Positions 53,520 to 63,826 are shown, counted from the first letter of the stretch. The stretch: DNA of 64,000 nt from Thalassospira lucentensis MCCC 1A00383 = DSM 14000 (GCF_000421265.1 NZ_ATWN01000001.1:744001-808000); one strand, 5' to 3'. Numbers and translations: made by a program. The notes: a model not told the origin generated them from the letters alone.

Positions 53520-56348
53520 CTACTTAAGCCCCAGATGACGCTTAAGGTAATGTCCGGTATAGCTTTTCTTATTGGCCATGATGTCTTCGGGCGTCCCGCA
53601 TCCGACAAGCTTCCCGCCGCCATCACCACCCTCAGGCCCAATATCAATGATCCAGTCGGCCGTCTTGATGACATCAAGGTTGTGTTCAATCACAACAACT
53701 GTGTTGCCTTGATCGACAATGGTATGGAGCACTTCAAGCAGCTTGCGAATGTCATGGAAATGAAGCCCGGTGGTGGGTTCATCAAGGATGTAAATCGTAC
53801 GACCCGTCGCACGTTTTGACAGCTCTTTGGCTAGCTTGACGCGCTGTGCTTCGCCACCCGACAGGGTGGTCGCCTGTTGACCGAGATGGATATAGGAAAG
53901 ACCGACCTGTTTTAAGGTTTCCATCTTGTCGCGGATCGATGGAACAGCCTTAAAGAAATCCGCACCTTCTTCAACGGTCATATCAAGAACGTCAGATATC
54001 GATTTGCCTTTAAACGATATATCGAGCGTTTCACGATTATATCGTTTACCTTTGCACTGGTCACATTCGACATAAACGTCGGGCAGGAAGTGCATTTCAA
54101 TCTTGATAACACCATCGCCCTGACAGGCTTCACAGCGACCGCCCTTGACGTTAAACGAAAAACGTCCCGGCTTATACCCGCGCGTTTTGGCCTCTGGCAG
54201 TTGGGCAAACCATTCACGGATTGGCGTGAAGGCCCCGGTGTAGGTCACCGGGTTGGATCGGGGGGTTCGGCCAATCGGGCTTTGGTCGATATCGATGATT
54301 TTATCGATATGCTCAACACCGGTGATGCTGTCATGGGCGCCGGGATGGTTGCGGGCATTATGCATCCGCTTGGCCAGCGCCTTATAGAGCGTTTCGATCA
54401 CAAGGCTTGATTTGCCACCACCTGAAACACCGGTAACACAGATGAATTTGCCCAGTGGGAATTCAGCATCAACACCTTGCAGATTGTTGGCTGTGGCGCC
54501 TTTGATCGCAATCGATTTGCCATTGCCTTGGCGGCGTTCCTTTGGCACGGCAATCTGTTCGGTTCCGACAAGGTATTTGCCCGTCAGGCTGTTGGGGTTC
54601 TGTTGAATTTGCTCAGGCGTACCTTCGGCAACGATGCGTCCGCCGTGAATACCCGCGCCCGGACCCATGTCGACGACATAGTCCGCGGCACGAATGGCGT
54701 CTTCGTCATGTTCGACGACCAGAACCGTATTGCCAAGGTCCCGCAGGCGTTTAAGCGTCTCAAGCAACCGGTCATTGTCTCGTTGATGCAACCCAATAGA
54801 AGGTTCATCAAGGACGTAAAGAACTCCGGTCAAGCCAGAACCAATTTGCGATGCCAGTCGGATACGCTGGCTTTCACCGCCCGAAAGGGTACCCGATGTC
54901 CGCGACATCGACAGATAATCCAGACCAACATCACGCAGGAAACGCAGGCGATCATTGATTTCGCGCAATATTCGACGCGCAATTTCGGTTTCCTTGGGGT
55001 TGAGTTTGTCTTCAAGGGCCAGGAACCAATCGGCCGCCTTGGCGATTGAAAGGTCGGTAATACGCGATATTTCAGCCCCATCGACCTTAACGGCCAAGGC
55101 TTCGGGTTTGAGGCGCTGACCGTTACAGGTTGGGCAGTTTGACACCATCTGGTATTTGGAAAGTTCGTCACGGGCCCACTGGCTGTCGGTTTCGCGCCAA
55201 CGACGCGACATGTTGGGAATAACGCCTTCAAACGGACGTGAAACCTTATAACTGCGAGATCCATCGTCATAGGTCACGGTGACGTCTTCGTCGCCAGAGC
55301 CAAACAGGATGGTGTCCTGTGCGGTTTTGGGCAGCTTTTCCCACGCAACGTTGGTTTTAAAACCAAAATGCTTGGCGACAGATTTCAGGGTTTGCAGATA
55401 ATATTTCGATGTTGAGCTGGCCCAAGGGGCAACCGCGCCATCATCAAGCGTTTTGCTTTCATCGGGCACCACCAGCATCGGATCGAATTCCATCTGGGTG
55501 CCAAGGCCATCACAGGCCGGGCAGGCGCCAAACGGGTTATTAAACGAGAACAGACGTGGTTCAATTTCTTCAATCGTAAAGCCAGAAACCGGGCAGGCGA
55601 ACTTGGCGGAAAATACGGTAGTCTCGCCGGTTTTGGCATCTTCGGCCAAAACAATGCCGTCGGTCAGTTCAAGGGCGGTTTCAAAACTATCCGCAAGGCG
55701 CGTTCCGATGCTGTCCTTGACGATCAGGCGGTCAACGACAACAGAAATATCGTGTTTGAGTTTCTTGTTGAGGTCAGGGGCATCGTCGATGTCATACATT
55801 TCGCCATCGATCTTGACGCGCTGGAAACCGCGCGACCGTAAATCACGCAGTTCCTTTTTGTATTCACCCTTGCGGCCACGCACGATGGGGGCCAGCAGAT
55901 ACAGGCGCGTGCCTTCTTCCATCTCCATTACACGGTCGACCATTTGAGATACGGTCTGACTGACAATCGGCAATCCGGTGGCCGGTGAATAGGGGATGCC
56001 AACGCGCGCCCAGAGAAGACGCATATAGTCATAAATCTCGGTGACAGTACCAACGGTCGAACGTGGATTGCGCGACGTTGTTTTCTGCTCAATCGAAATC
56101 GCCGGTGACAGGCCGTCGATGTATTCGACATCGGGCTTTTGCATCAATTCAAGAAACTGCCGCGCATAGGCCGACAGGCTTTCGACATAGCGACGCTGGC
56201 CTTCGGCATAGATTGTATCGAATGCCAGTGAACTTTTCCCCGATCCTGACAGGCCGGTAATCACAACCAAGGCGTCACGGGGCAGTTCAACGTCAATGTT
56301 CTGCAGATTGTGTTCTTTCGCACCGCGAACCGAAATTTTCGTCAGCAT
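53520..56348 (-). CDS. uvrA: Excinuclease ABC subunit A
   Basis: A 942-aa DNA-damage recognition ATPase of nucleotide excision repair, close to the E. coli length. It has two ABC modules: Walker [10 protein letters not shown] and GVSGGGKSS, signatures LSGGESQR and LSGGEAQR, and two zinc-finger cysteine sets (CPVSGF-x-CPAC region and CEAC-CDQC region). Conserved [15 protein letters not shown] opens the protein, so the ATG at 56348 is used rather than the open upstream frame to 56414. A LexA box and promoter lie directly upstream. Single gene. Confidence 0.97.
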   Translation of the reverse strand: MLTKISVRGAKEHNLQNIDVELPRDALVVITGLSGSGKSSLAFDTIYAEGQRRYVESLSAYARQFLELMQKPDVEYIDGLSPAISIEQKTTSRNPRSTVGTVTEIYDYMRLLWARVGIPYSPATGLPIVSQTVSQMVDRVMEMEEGTRLYLLAPIVRGRKGEYKKELRDLRSRGFQRVKIDGEMYDIDDAPDLNKKLKHDISVVVDRLIVKDSIGTRLADSFETALELTDGIVLAEDAKTGETTVFSAKFACPVSGFTIEEIEPRLFSFNNPFGACPACDGLGTQMEFDPMLVVPDESKTLDDGAVAPWASSTSKYYLQTLKSVAKHFGFKTNVAWEKLPKTAQDTILFGSGDEDVTVTYDDGSRSYKVSRPFEGVIPNMSRRWRETDSQWARDELSKYQMVSNCPTCNGQRLKPEALAVKVDGAEISRITDLSIAKAADWFLALEDKLNPKETEIARRILREINDRLRFLRDVGLDYLSMSRTSGTLSGGESQRIRLASQIGSGLTGVLYVLDEPSIGLHQRDNDRLLETLKRLRDLGNTVLVVEHDEDAIRAADYVVDMGPGAGIHGGRIVAEGTPEQIQQNPNSLTGKYLVGTEQIAVPKERRQGNGKSIAIKGATANNLQGVDAEFPLGKFICVTGVSGGGKSSLVIETLYKALAKRMHNARNHPGAHDSITGVEHIDKIIDIDQSPIGRTPRSNPVTYTGAFTPIREWFAQLPEAKTRGYKPGRFSFNVKGGRCEACQGDGVIKIEMHFLPDVYVECDQCKGKRYNRETLDISFKGKSISDVLDMTVEEGADFFKAVPSIRDKMETLKQVGLSYIHLGQQATTLSGGEAQRVKLAKELSKRATGRTIYILDEPTTGLHFHDIRKLLEVLHTIVDQGNTVVVIEHNLDVIKTADWIIDIGPEGGDGGGKLVGCGTPEDIMANKKSYTGHYLKRHLGLK

Positions 56349-56360
56349 GTCGGGCCTTTT

Positions 56361-56375
56361 GTTCCTGAATTGTTC
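56361..56375 (-). promoter_or_regulatory. LexA (SOS) box of uvrA
   Basis: GTTC-N7-GTTC (GAAC-N7-GAAC on the minus strand), the alphaproteobacterial LexA consensus with exact spacing. It lies just downstream of the -10 box, where LexA would cover the transcription start. Confidence 0.85.
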
Positions 56376-56381
56376 GGAAAG

Positions 56382-56410
56382 TGTATAGAGGAGGCAACCT
56401 GTATACGCAA
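56382..56410 (-). promoter_or_regulatory. uvrA promoter
   Basis: On the minus strand a TTGCGT -35 box (56410-56405) and TATACA -10 box (56387-56382) are spaced by 17 bases and point at uvrA. Confidence 0.6.
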
Positions 56411-56488
56411 GCATGCCCCTGACAGTTCCTGTCAGTATTTGTCAGGAGAGATCTTTTTCGCAACCAAGGCCGACATGGATTCATGAAA

Positions 56489-56516
56489 AAGCCCGCCGAA
56501 CAAGTCCGGCGGGCTT
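56489..56516 (-). terminator. Terminator of fbaA operon
   Basis: Stem AAGCCCGCCG/CGGCGGGCTT with an 8-base loop and T run on the minus strand, 29 bases past the aldolase stop. Confidence 0.88.
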
Positions 56517-56544
56517 CACAAATCTTTTGACCGTTTCAGGCGGA

Positions 56545-57624
56545 CTAGCCTTTGGTCACCGAACGACCGGTCGCACCAAGATCCTTGAAGGCTTCTTCGA
56601 GGCGGGCGGCCATCGAGAGTTCGGCTTCGCGGATCCAGACACGCGGATCATATTGTTTTTTATACGGTTTGTCGGTTTCCGGATCGACCTGATATTTAAA
56701 GGCGCGATCGTTTGCTTCGACATATTCGCCAACTGGACGAGCATAAGCGAATTGGGTGTCGGTATCGATGTTCATTTTGAAAACACCATAGCCGACCGCT
56801 TCTTCAATTTTCGCTTTTTCTGAACCCGAACCACCGTGGAACACGAAGTCCAACGGGCTGTCGCCCAGACCATGCTTCTCGGCAACGAATTTCTGGCTTT
56901 CTAGAAGGATTTCAGGGCGCAGTTTGACGTTGCCCGGCTTGTAGACGCCGTGCACGTTACCGAAGGCTGCTGCGACCGAGAAATGGCCGAGTGGTGACAG
57001 GCGACGATAGGCTTCTTCGACTTCTTCGGGACGGGTATAAAGGCGCGGATCAATTTCCTCGATTGAGGTATCAAGTTCCGTGCCGATCCCGTCTTCTTCA
57101 CCACCTGTGACACCCAGTTCGATTTCCAGGCTCATTTCGATGGCGGACATACGCTTGAGGAAGGTTTCACAGGTCGACAAGTTGTCTTCGAGTGGTTCTT
57201 CGGAAAGATCAAGCATGTGCGAGCTGTAAAGCGCTTTGCCTTCTTCGGCATAGGCCTTTTCGCTCCATTTCAGCATTTCATCGACCCATGGCACGAACTT
57301 GCGGTTCGCGTGATCGGTATGCAGGACAACGGCAACACCATAATACTCAGCCAGAAGCTGTGCATGGCGTGCGGCTGAAACGGCGCCCACAACGCGGGCA
57401 GCCGCGGCGTCCTTGATGCCCTTGCCGGCAAAGAACTGTGCACCACCATTCGAAAGCTGAATGATAATGTCAGAACCAGCATTTGCAGCGGCCTCAAGGG
57501 CGGCATTCATCGTGCTTGACGATGTGATATTGACAGCGGGTAAGGCGTAACCGTCCTGCTTACAGGCAGCAACAAGGTCACGATAGGCAGCACCGGTAAC
57601 AACACCGGGTTTAACGGAAGGCAT
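56545..57624 (-). CDS. fbaA: Class IIA fructose-bisphosphate aldolase
   Basis: A zinc aldolase of 359 aa, the same length as E. coli FbaA and very similar in motif order. LPAVNITSSSTMNAALE opens the barrel; zinc ligands are in LHTDHANRK (His105), NVHGVYKPG (His225) and FHGGSGS (His263), and the catalytic loop is ELGVTGGEEDG. It cleaves fructose 1,6-bisphosphate. GGAGGAG precedes the ATG. It lies 20 bases after the Gfo/Idh gene, so it ends the amino-sugar operon, feeding its product into glycolysis. Confidence 0.93.
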   Translation of the reverse strand: MPSVKPGVVTGAAYRDLVAACKQDGYALPAVNITSSSTMNAALEAAANAGSDIIIQLSNGGAQFFAGKGIKDAAAARVVGAVSAARHAQLLAEYYGVAVVLHTDHANRKFVPWVDEMLKWSEKAYAEEGKALYSSHMLDLSEEPLEDNLSTCETFLKRMSAIEMSLEIELGVTGGEEDGIGTELDTSIEEIDPRLYTRPEEVEEAYRRLSPLGHFSVAAAFGNVHGVYKPGNVKLRPEILLESQKFVAEKHGLGDSPLDFVFHGGSGSEKAKIEEAVGYGVFKMNIDTDTQFAYARPVGEYVEANDRAFKYQVDPETDKPYKKQYDPRVWIREAELSMAARLEEAFKDLGATGRSVTKG

Positions 57625-57644
57625 GTGGGTACTCCTCCTGGGGG

Positions 57645-58712
57645 TCAGAGTAAAACAGGTGCCCCCGTCCGAACCGACTGGTCCGCAGCAAGGGCAATCC
57701 GCAAAGAGCCCAATGCATCTTCCATATGCTGCGTAAGGTCAAGATTTTCCGTTATAGACTTTAGGAAAAATTGCTGTTCACGCAGACACAGACCGTCATG
57801 ATCGGGCTCGTCATCAGTTTTGATGATCTCGTCCAATTGTGTAAATTCTCCGGCACTGTTTGTGGCAGCATGGTGAAGTTTGAGTGCATTTGTCTTGGTG
57901 TGGGTATCAATATCGGCTGAACCAGCGCCTTTTTCTTCGACATCGGTGATCGAAACGCTGCCCTTTGGTCCGATGACGTCTTTCACAAAAAAGGCGGTTT
58001 CGCTGATCATCGGGCCCCATCCGGCTTCGTACCAGCCGATGGATCCATCATCAAAGCGGACCTGAAGTTGGCCATAGTTATACATGTCTGGTGCGACATC
58101 TTCGGAAAGGCGCACGCCCATGGCATTGACCGACACCGGTTTGGCCGCCGTCATCAGACACATCATGTCAAGGTAATGAACCCCGCAATCGACAATCGGT
58201 GACACGCTGTTGAGTAACCGTTTATGGGTTTCCCAAAAGGCACCGCTGCTTTGCTGATTGAGGTTCATGCGCATAACAAGTGGTTTGCCCAGCGTTTTGG
58301 CGATTTCAACAAACTTTTCCCAAGACGGGTGATGGCGCAGGATATATCCAATCACCAGTTTGCGATCATGCTTCTTGGCTGCGGCAACAACCCGTTCGGC
58401 GTCCTCCACTGTGGCGGCAAGTGGCTTTTCGATAAACACATGCGCACCGGCCTCAAAGGCGGCAACGGCAAAGTCAGCATGGGTTTCGGTATAGGTGTTG
58501 ATCGACACGGCATCGGGTTTGGTTTGGGCCAATGCGGTATAAAAATCGGTAAACTGCGGGTAATCAGCAAACCCATCGGGTAGTTTTTCCGCAGGAATGT
58601 TTGACCGGGCACAAATGCCAACAATTTCGTATCCATCAAGCGCATGATAGGCCTTTGCGTGCGACAGGCCCATATTGCCAAGACCGATAACCAGAATACG
58701 AACGGGCTTCAT
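57645..58712 (-). CDS. Gfo/Idh/MocA family sugar oxidoreductase
   Basis: A 355-aa NAD(P)-dependent dehydrogenase. The Rossmann loop is GLGNMG (10-15), the conserved EKP is at 95-97, and the catalytic pattern DCGVHYLD covers Asp175 to Asp182 with His179. Family members oxidise sugars, inositol or amino sugars, so the reaction cannot be given. Position between nagA and fbaA suggests an amino-sugar derivative as substrate. Preceded by AGGAGG. Confidence 0.85.
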   Translation of the reverse strand: MKPVRILVIGLGNMGLSHAKAYHALDGYEIVGICARSNIPAEKLPDGFADYPQFTDFYTALAQTKPDAVSINTYTETHADFAVAAFEAGAHVFIEKPLAATVEDAERVVAAAKKHDRKLVIGYILRHHPSWEKFVEIAKTLGKPLVMRMNLNQQSSGAFWETHKRLLNSVSPIVDCGVHYLDMMCLMTAAKPVSVNAMGVRLSEDVAPDMYNYGQLQVRFDDGSIGWYEAGWGPMISETAFFVKDVIGPKGSVSITDVEEKGAGSADIDTHTKTNALKLHHAATNSAGEFTQLDEIIKTDDEPDHDGLCLREQQFFLKSITENLDLTQHMEDALGSLRIALAADQSVRTGAPVLL

Positions 58713-58754
58713 TTTGTGCCTCCTTAAAACCTGATAATATATTGATTGTTATGA

Positions 58755-59891
58755 TTATTCCGCGCCATTAATCCAGCTGCGCGACACATTGAATGCATCA
58801 TCAAACAGGATCATATCGGCCTGATATCCCGGTGCAATCCGGCCCATTTTGTCATCGAGTTTCAAAAATTCTGCCGGATAAAGGGACGCCATACGCAGTG
58901 CTTCGCCCAGATCAAGTCCGACCATTTCAACGCAGTTCTTCACCGCACTGATCATATCAAGGTCCGACCCGGCCAATGTTCCATCGGCCAACGCACAGCG
59001 ACCATCAGCTGCAATGATTTCTTCGCCGCCAAGGGTAAAGCGTTTGTCATCGGCCCCCACGGTTGGCATGGCGTCGGTCACCAGCATGATCTTGCCGGTG
59101 GCCTTGGCATGAATGGCAACCTTAAGCACGGCGGGGTGAACATGATATCCGTCCGCGATCAGACCGCACCAGGTTGTGTCATCGGCCATTGCCGCCCCGG
59201 CAACACCCGGTTCCCGGTGGGTCATCGGGCTCATGGCGTTAAACAGGTGGGTGAAACCGCGCAGGCCTTCGTCAATGGCACTTTGAATATGAGCGTAATT
59301 TCCGGCTGTATGCCCGGCACAGACCAGAACACCTTTGTCCGCAAGGGCCTTGATAGTGCCTTTGGCGGCCTTTTCCGGGGCCATGGTGACCAGAATGCGA
59401 CCGTTTGACAGCCGGGTCAGCAGCTCAATCGCGTCATCTTCCATCGGCCGGATGATATCTGCACTGTGAACACCTTTACGTTCAGGATTGAGATACGGTC
59501 CTTCAAGGTGAATGCCAACAATGCCCGGAACGCCTGCATCAATCGCATCTGTCACCGCCGCAATGGCGGCTTCCATCTTGCCTCGATGGTCAGTGATCAA
59601 GGTTGGCAGCATGGCGGTTGTGCCATATTTGCGATGCGCTTGCATGATGGCGCGCACGCCATCGACCGTAGGCTGATCGTTAAGCAACACACCGCCACCA
59701 CCATTGACCTGAACATCAATCAGACCGGGCGCAAGCATCTGTCCGTTACCGTCAATAACGGTGAGGTCAGCTGGCAGGGCAGCCGCATCGACAATCTTAT
59801 CAACATTGCCATCGCGCACGATGACCGACTTGCCGTCCAGAAAATCTGTGCCGTCAAAGATACGGGCATTGGTAATGGCAAATGCAGACAT
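58755..59891 (-). CDS. nagA: N-acetylglucosamine-6-phosphate deacetylase
   Basis: An amidohydrolase of 378 aa converting GlcNAc-6-P to GlcN-6-P and acetate. The metal-site motifs are seen: GLIDVQVNGGGGV, GIHLEGPYLNPERKG, VCAGHTAGNY, GFTHLFNAMSPMTHREPG and VTDAMPTVG. Its ATG overlaps the stop of the SIS gene (ATGA), so the two steps are translationally coupled. Confidence 0.94.
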   Translation of the reverse strand: MSAFAITNARIFDGTDFLDGKSVIVRDGNVDKIVDAAALPADLTVIDGNGQMLAPGLIDVQVNGGGGVLLNDQPTVDGVRAIMQAHRKYGTTAMLPTLITDHRGKMEAAIAAVTDAIDAGVPGIVGIHLEGPYLNPERKGVHSADIIRPMEDDAIELLTRLSNGRILVTMAPEKAAKGTIKALADKGVLVCAGHTAGNYAHIQSAIDEGLRGFTHLFNAMSPMTHREPGVAGAAMADDTTWCGLIADGYHVHPAVLKVAIHAKATGKIMLVTDAMPTVGADDKRFTLGGEEIIAADGRCALADGTLAGSDLDMISAVKNCVEMVGLDLGEALRMASLYPAEFLKLDDKMGRIAPGYQADMILFDDAFNVSRSWINGAE

Positions 59892-60934
59892 CAGTGGGTC
59901 TCCGTTACTTTCGAAAGATGCGGCGGCGCATCGGGATTGCAGCCGCGCGCGAGTGCCACGTTTTCAGCCAGCGTATAGAACGTCTGGATCATGGCAATCG
60001 GTGCCAGAAGCGGGTGAATATCCTCGACCACCGGAAGGTGTCCCTTGATATCGGCATAGCCGGTTTCGGCTGCAAACAGGTTATCTGTTTTTCCGCGCAT
60101 TTCAGTCAGGAAATCTTCGACACTGTCACGCGATGCATCCTGCTGTGAAAACACCAGCATCGGAAATGTTTTAGAGACCAAGGCCATTGGGCCATGCTTT
60201 ACCTCAGCAGCACTGAAAGCTTCGGCATGCAAGCTGCTGGTTTCCTTGAATTTCAGGGCAGCCTCCTGCGCAATCGCAAAGGCCGGGCCGCGCCCGATGA
60301 CATACAGACCATCAGACTTGGCAATGGTATCAGACGCACCAAGCCAATCTTGATCAAGCGCGGACGTCAGCAGGTTCGGAAGTTTGCTTAGACCGTCGTT
60401 AAAGCTGGTGTCTTGCGTCCATGCGCCAACAATCTGAGCAATCGCCGACAGGGTCGCAATATAGGACTTGGTGGCGGCAACACTTGTTTCCGGTCCGGCA
60501 AGCAGCGGAATAACGTGATCAACCGTATCGGCCAACGGGGAATCGACAACATTAACCAAGGCCACAGTCCGCGCACCGGCATCCCGCGCAGCTTGGGCGT
60601 TTTTGACAAGATCCGGGCTCTTGCCAGATTGCGAGACAGCAATGAAAAGTGCGTCCTTGCTGGCAACGGTACGGTTATAGATCGACACAATCGACGGGGC
60701 CGCAGAAACAACCGGAATGCCAAGCTGGCTTTCAATCAGGTATTTCGCGTAAAGGGTGGCGTGATCTGAACTACCACGACCGCATGTAACAACGAATTTG
60801 GGTGGATTGGCGCGAAGTTCCTTTGCAAGGGCGTCAATTGCTTCCTTGTTGTGGGCGAGTTGTTTGGCAACAACATCCGGGGATTCTGCCAATTCGCGGC
60901 CCATCTGCGTTTTCGGGCGCCAGCTTGTTGTCAT
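59891..60934 (-). CDS. SIS domain glucosamine-6-phosphate deaminase/isomerase (NagB-II type)
   Basis: A 347-aa protein of two SIS domains without the glutaminase domain of GlmS. Sugar-phosphate motifs are CGRGSSDHATLYAKY, AVSQSGKSPDLV and GRGPAFAIAQEAALKFKETS with EVKHGPMAL. Such proteins replace the unrelated NagB, converting GlcN-6-P to fructose-6-P and ammonia. The ATG at 60934 is used because GAGGGA lies 9 bases upstream; an earlier in-frame start would overlap the regulator gene. Operon with nagA. Confidence 0.85.
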   Translation of the reverse strand: MTTSWRPKTQMGRELAESPDVVAKQLAHNKEAIDALAKELRANPPKFVVTCGRGSSDHATLYAKYLIESQLGIPVVSAAPSIVSIYNRTVASKDALFIAVSQSGKSPDLVKNAQAARDAGARTVALVNVVDSPLADTVDHVIPLLAGPETSVAATKSYIATLSAIAQIVGAWTQDTSFNDGLSKLPNLLTSALDQDWLGASDTIAKSDGLYVIGRGPAFAIAQEAALKFKETSSLHAEAFSAAEVKHGPMALVSKTFPMLVFSQQDASRDSVEDFLTEMRGKTDNLFAAETGYADIKGHLPVVEDIHPLLAPIAMIQTFYTLAENVALARGCNPDAPPHLSKVTETH

Positions 60935-60977
60935 ATCCAGTGTTCCCTCATTTTCTACAAGGTGCCCGATCTTTTGA

Positions 60978-61739
60978 TCAGCGGGCATCTACCTGCATTT
61001 CAGCGATAAAGTCGTAACTGTCACCACGGTAGTAGGATCGTGTGAATTCGACTGGTGTTCCATTGGCAAGGAATGAACGGCGCTCGATATAAAGTGCTGC
61101 ACTACCGTCCGGCACACCCAGAATTTTTGCGGTTTCACCGTCAAAAAGTTCAGCCCGAAGACGCTGCAGGGCGCGTTCTGGTTTCTTGTTGTATTTTGCC
61201 AGCGCGTCATAAAGTGATTTGTCCACTTCATCAGGACTTGGCAAAAATGCGCGCGGAATAACCGCATATTCCAGTGCCATTGGCTTGTCGTTGGCGGTAC
61301 GCAGACGGCGCAAGCGCGTGACTTCGGTGCCAGGGGACAAGTTCAGAGCCATGGCTTCTTCCGGGGATGCGTGACCAACTGTTTTTTCAAGCCAAATCGC
61401 CCCCGGATCCATGCCACGTGTGATCATGTCTTCGGTAAAGGATGTCAGACGTGAAAGCGCCTGTTCAACACGCGGGGCTACGAACGTGCCCGCGCCATGG
61501 CGCTGAACCAGAACGCCTTCATCGACCAATGAACGCATGGCGTTACGTACCGTGACACGCGAAATGCCCAGTTCGTTGGCAAGGTCACGCTCGCTTGGCA
61601 GCGCATCATCAACTTGCAAAACCCCATCATCAATCACGGCCTTAAGTGCGGATTGAAGGCGGCGATAAAGCGGCCCATTTCCAGTGTTTTCGATGTCGCG
61701 CGTGCGTAGGTTCTCAATAATGTCCGGGGTTGTGATCAT
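60978..61739 (-). CDS. GntR family transcriptional regulator with UTRA domain (NagR-like)
   Basis: A 253-aa repressor. The winged helix (about 22-90) includes PLYRRLQSALKAVIDD, LPSERDLANELGISRVTVRNAMRSL and the wing RHGAGTFVAP. The HutC/UTRA effector domain fills the rest (LERLRR-type ATEVTRLRRLRTANDKPMALE, PVEFTRSYYRGDSYDF). UTRA domains bind sugar phosphates such as GlcN-6-P, which fits its position in the nag operon. Likely autoregulated through the TGGTAT sites at 62654-62867. Confidence 0.9.
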   Translation of the reverse strand: MITTPDIIENLRTRDIENTGNGPLYRRLQSALKAVIDDGVLQVDDALPSERDLANELGISRVTVRNAMRSLVDEGVLVQRHGAGTFVAPRVEQALSRLTSFTEDMITRGMDPGAIWLEKTVGHASPEEAMALNLSPGTEVTRLRRLRTANDKPMALEYAVIPRAFLPSPDEVDKSLYDALAKYNKKPERALQRLRAELFDGETAKILGVPDGSAALYIERRSFLANGTPVEFTRSYYRGDSYDFIAEMQVDAR

Positions 61740-62632
61740 GCCGCCGTTCTTTCACGCTGTTTGGCCATCAGAATTGCGCCATACATTGCATCGTGCTTGG
61801 CCGAAACCAGTTGATCCGCAATGTCGCGGGGCATGCGGTTGGCCATTTGATCGGCCAGTCCGCCCATAAGAGTGATCTGCGATGCGCCAAACGCCGTCAG
61901 TTTGCGCAAAATCTGCAAATTCGCCTGAACCGCGATATCAATGATCGCGCCAGCCGCAGCGTCACCCTTTGCTTCGGCGTCAAACACCAGTGGACAGAAA
62001 CTGCCATAGTCGGCCGGACGTGCCGTTTCGGCAAAGGTGACGATATCTTCGGGGTTGTGGTTAAATTTCCCCATAACCTGTTTTGTCAGATCGGTTTGAC
62101 TGGTCAATCCATCATGGGCGAGTAGGGCTGTTTCGATCGCGGCACGGCCAATGCGTGCGCCACTTCCGATATCGGAAACCTCAAATCCCCAGCCCGCGAC
62201 CGACAGCTCCCGGTTGCCAACGATTGCCTGACCACAGGTTCCTGTTCCGACAATCAGGATTGCGCCATCTGCACCATCATGGGCCCCAAGGCAGGCCGTA
62301 TAGGCGTCGGTGGCAAAACATATGCTGGCGAAAGGATGAGGATAGGCATGGGCAAGTTTACGTTCACGTTCCAGTGGAAGTCCGGCAAGCCCCAAGCCAG
62401 CATGAAGATCGCCCAGTCTAGAGTCATCCATGCCTGCTTTTTCAAGCGCAAGGGAGGCGGCCGCGACAATTTCACCAAAGACGTGGTCCATACCAAGTCG
62501 GGTATTGGCTCCACCAGAAACGGCTTCTCCAAGTATATCGCCGGACGCATTTGCAATGCGCGCGCGGCAGCGGGTGCCGCCGCCATCAATACCAAGATAA
62601 AGCCGTTCATTTCGCATTGTTTGTGTAACCAT
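61736..62632 (-). CDS. BadF/BadG-type amino-sugar kinase, probable N-acetylglucosamine kinase
   Basis: A 298-aa ASKHA-fold ATPase. Phosphate 1 is YLGIDGGGTRCRARI, phosphate 2 GAILIVGTGTCGQAIV, and the adenosine end ITLMGGLADQMANR. Family members phosphorylate GlcNAc, MurNAc or glucosamine, and the gene's place with nagA, the SIS enzyme and murQ makes GlcNAc or MurNAc the likely substrate. Its 3' end overlaps the regulator start by 4 bases. First gene of the minus-strand operon; ATG 62617 is a possible alternative start. Confidence 0.82.
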   Translation of the reverse strand: MVTQTMRNERLYLGIDGGGTRCRARIANASGDILGEAVSGGANTRLGMDHVFGEIVAAASLALEKAGMDDSRLGDLHAGLGLAGLPLERERKLAHAYPHPFASICFATDAYTACLGAHDGADGAILIVGTGTCGQAIVGNRELSVAGWGFEVSDIGSGARIGRAAIETALLAHDGLTSQTDLTKQVMGKFNHNPEDIVTFAETARPADYGSFCPLVFDAEAKGDAAAGAIIDIAVQANLQILRKLTAFGASQITLMGGLADQMANRMPRDIADQLVSAKHDAMYGAILMAKQRERTAA

Positions 62633-62653
62633 CTTCTAGTTGATGTCCGAACC

Positions 62654-62867
62654 ATACCAGAGTGGTATCTTAAAAATCAATACCAATATAACGCCACTGT
62701 AGATATGAATGGTCTGCCTTTGGAATCCGTAGATACACGTAGAATATGTAGCGAGAGATTTGAAAATCCTCGTAACAAATTGAATTATATTAAATATATG
62801 CCTCTATATAGTGATGTCGCATAAAATATTTACGAAGTGTCTTGCGTCGCTGGTATCACAATGGTAT
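62654..62867. promoter_or_regulatory. Operator cluster of TGGTAT/ATACCA half-sites
   Basis: Five exact hexamers occur in the divergent promoter: ATACCA 62654, TGGTAT 62663, ATACCA 62680, TGGTAT 62851 and TGGTAT 62862. The first two make the 15-bp palindrome ATACCA-GAG-TGGTAT. GntR/UTRA repressors bind such sites; the two clusters face the kinase and murQ genes respectively. Bases between are AT-rich and fit overlapping promoters. Confidence 0.6.
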
Positions 62868-62892
62868 TTAATTTGGAGAGGGAGACGGAAAA

Positions 62893-63780
62893 ATGGCATC
62901 ACGCACCGAAGAATTTGATTTGCGATTTGCCGGGTTGGATCAATGGTCCGACGCCGATTTCCTTATGGCCTTGTGGGAGGGCCAGATTCGTGCTGTAGCC
63001 TCGGTTGGTCCAGTCCTTACGGATTTGGCGACAGCCGCAAACGGGATAGCGCGTCGCCTGGGGGGCGGCGGGCGTCTCGTTTATGTCGGGGCAGGCACAT
63101 CTGGTACTGTTGCATGGCAGGACGCCAAGGAGCTTGGCGGAACATTTGGCTGGCCCGAAGAGCATACCATTGTGATGCTGGCAGGTGGGTTGCAAAGCGC
63201 GCCGAATGAATTTAACGGTGCGGAAGACGACGTCGATCTTGCCGCGCGCGAAATCCATCAACATGAAATCGGCGAAAACGATGCCGTGATCGCCATCGCA
63301 GCCAGTGGATCGACGCCCTATACCGTGCGTGCGATTGAACTGGCGCGCCAACGCGGCGCCTTCACCGTTGCCATTTGCAATAATCCGGATGGCAAATTGA
63401 TCGACATCGCCGACAGTGGCATTTTCCTTGATAGCGCGCCTGAAGTTGTTGCCGGTTCAACCCGCATGGGGGCAGGGACAGCACAAAAGGCCGCGCTTAA
63501 TATCCTTTCGACCCTTGTGATGAACAAGCTTGGTCGATTGTTTGATAACCTGATGGTTGGCATGCGCGCAGAAAACATCAAACTGCACGAACGCGCCATC
63601 CGCATTGTTGCGCACATCGCATCTTGTGATGGTGCGCGCGCCAAAGACGCGCTGACACAATCAGATTTTGATATTCGCACCGCCGTTCTGGTGGCCAAGG
63701 GCCATAGTATCGTGCGGGCAAAAGAAATTCTTGGACTGTCTAATGGAAATCTCCGGGCAGCACTTGAGTATCGGGACTAA
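62893..63780 (+). CDS. murQ: N-acetylmuramic acid 6-phosphate etherase
   Basis: A SIS-fold lyase of 295 aa that removes D-lactate from MurNAc-6-P giving GlcNAc-6-P. Motifs: GGRLVYVGAGTSGTVAWQDAKELGGTF, AIAASGSTPYTVRAIELARQRGA, EVVAGSTRMGAGTAQKAALNILST and the C-terminal NLMVGMRAENIKLHERAIRIV. GGAGAGGG precedes the ATG. Divergent from the kinase operon and followed 46 bases later by a sugar-binding protein gene. Confidence 0.93.
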   Translation: MASRTEEFDLRFAGLDQWSDADFLMALWEGQIRAVASVGPVLTDLATAANGIARRLGGGGRLVYVGAGTSGTVAWQDAKELGGTFGWPEEHTIVMLAGGLQSAPNEFNGAEDDVDLAAREIHQHEIGENDAVIAIAASGSTPYTVRAIELARQRGAFTVAICNNPDGKLIDIADSGIFLDSAPEVVAGSTRMGAGTAQKAALNILSTLVMNKLGRLFDNLMVGMRAENIKLHERAIRIVAHIASCDGARAKDALTQSDFDIRTAVLVAKGHSIVRAKEILGLSNGNLRAALEYRD

Positions 63781-63826
63781 CATCTTTTGGGTGCTGGTCC
63801 GCCGACATTGATCAGAGGAGGCATAA

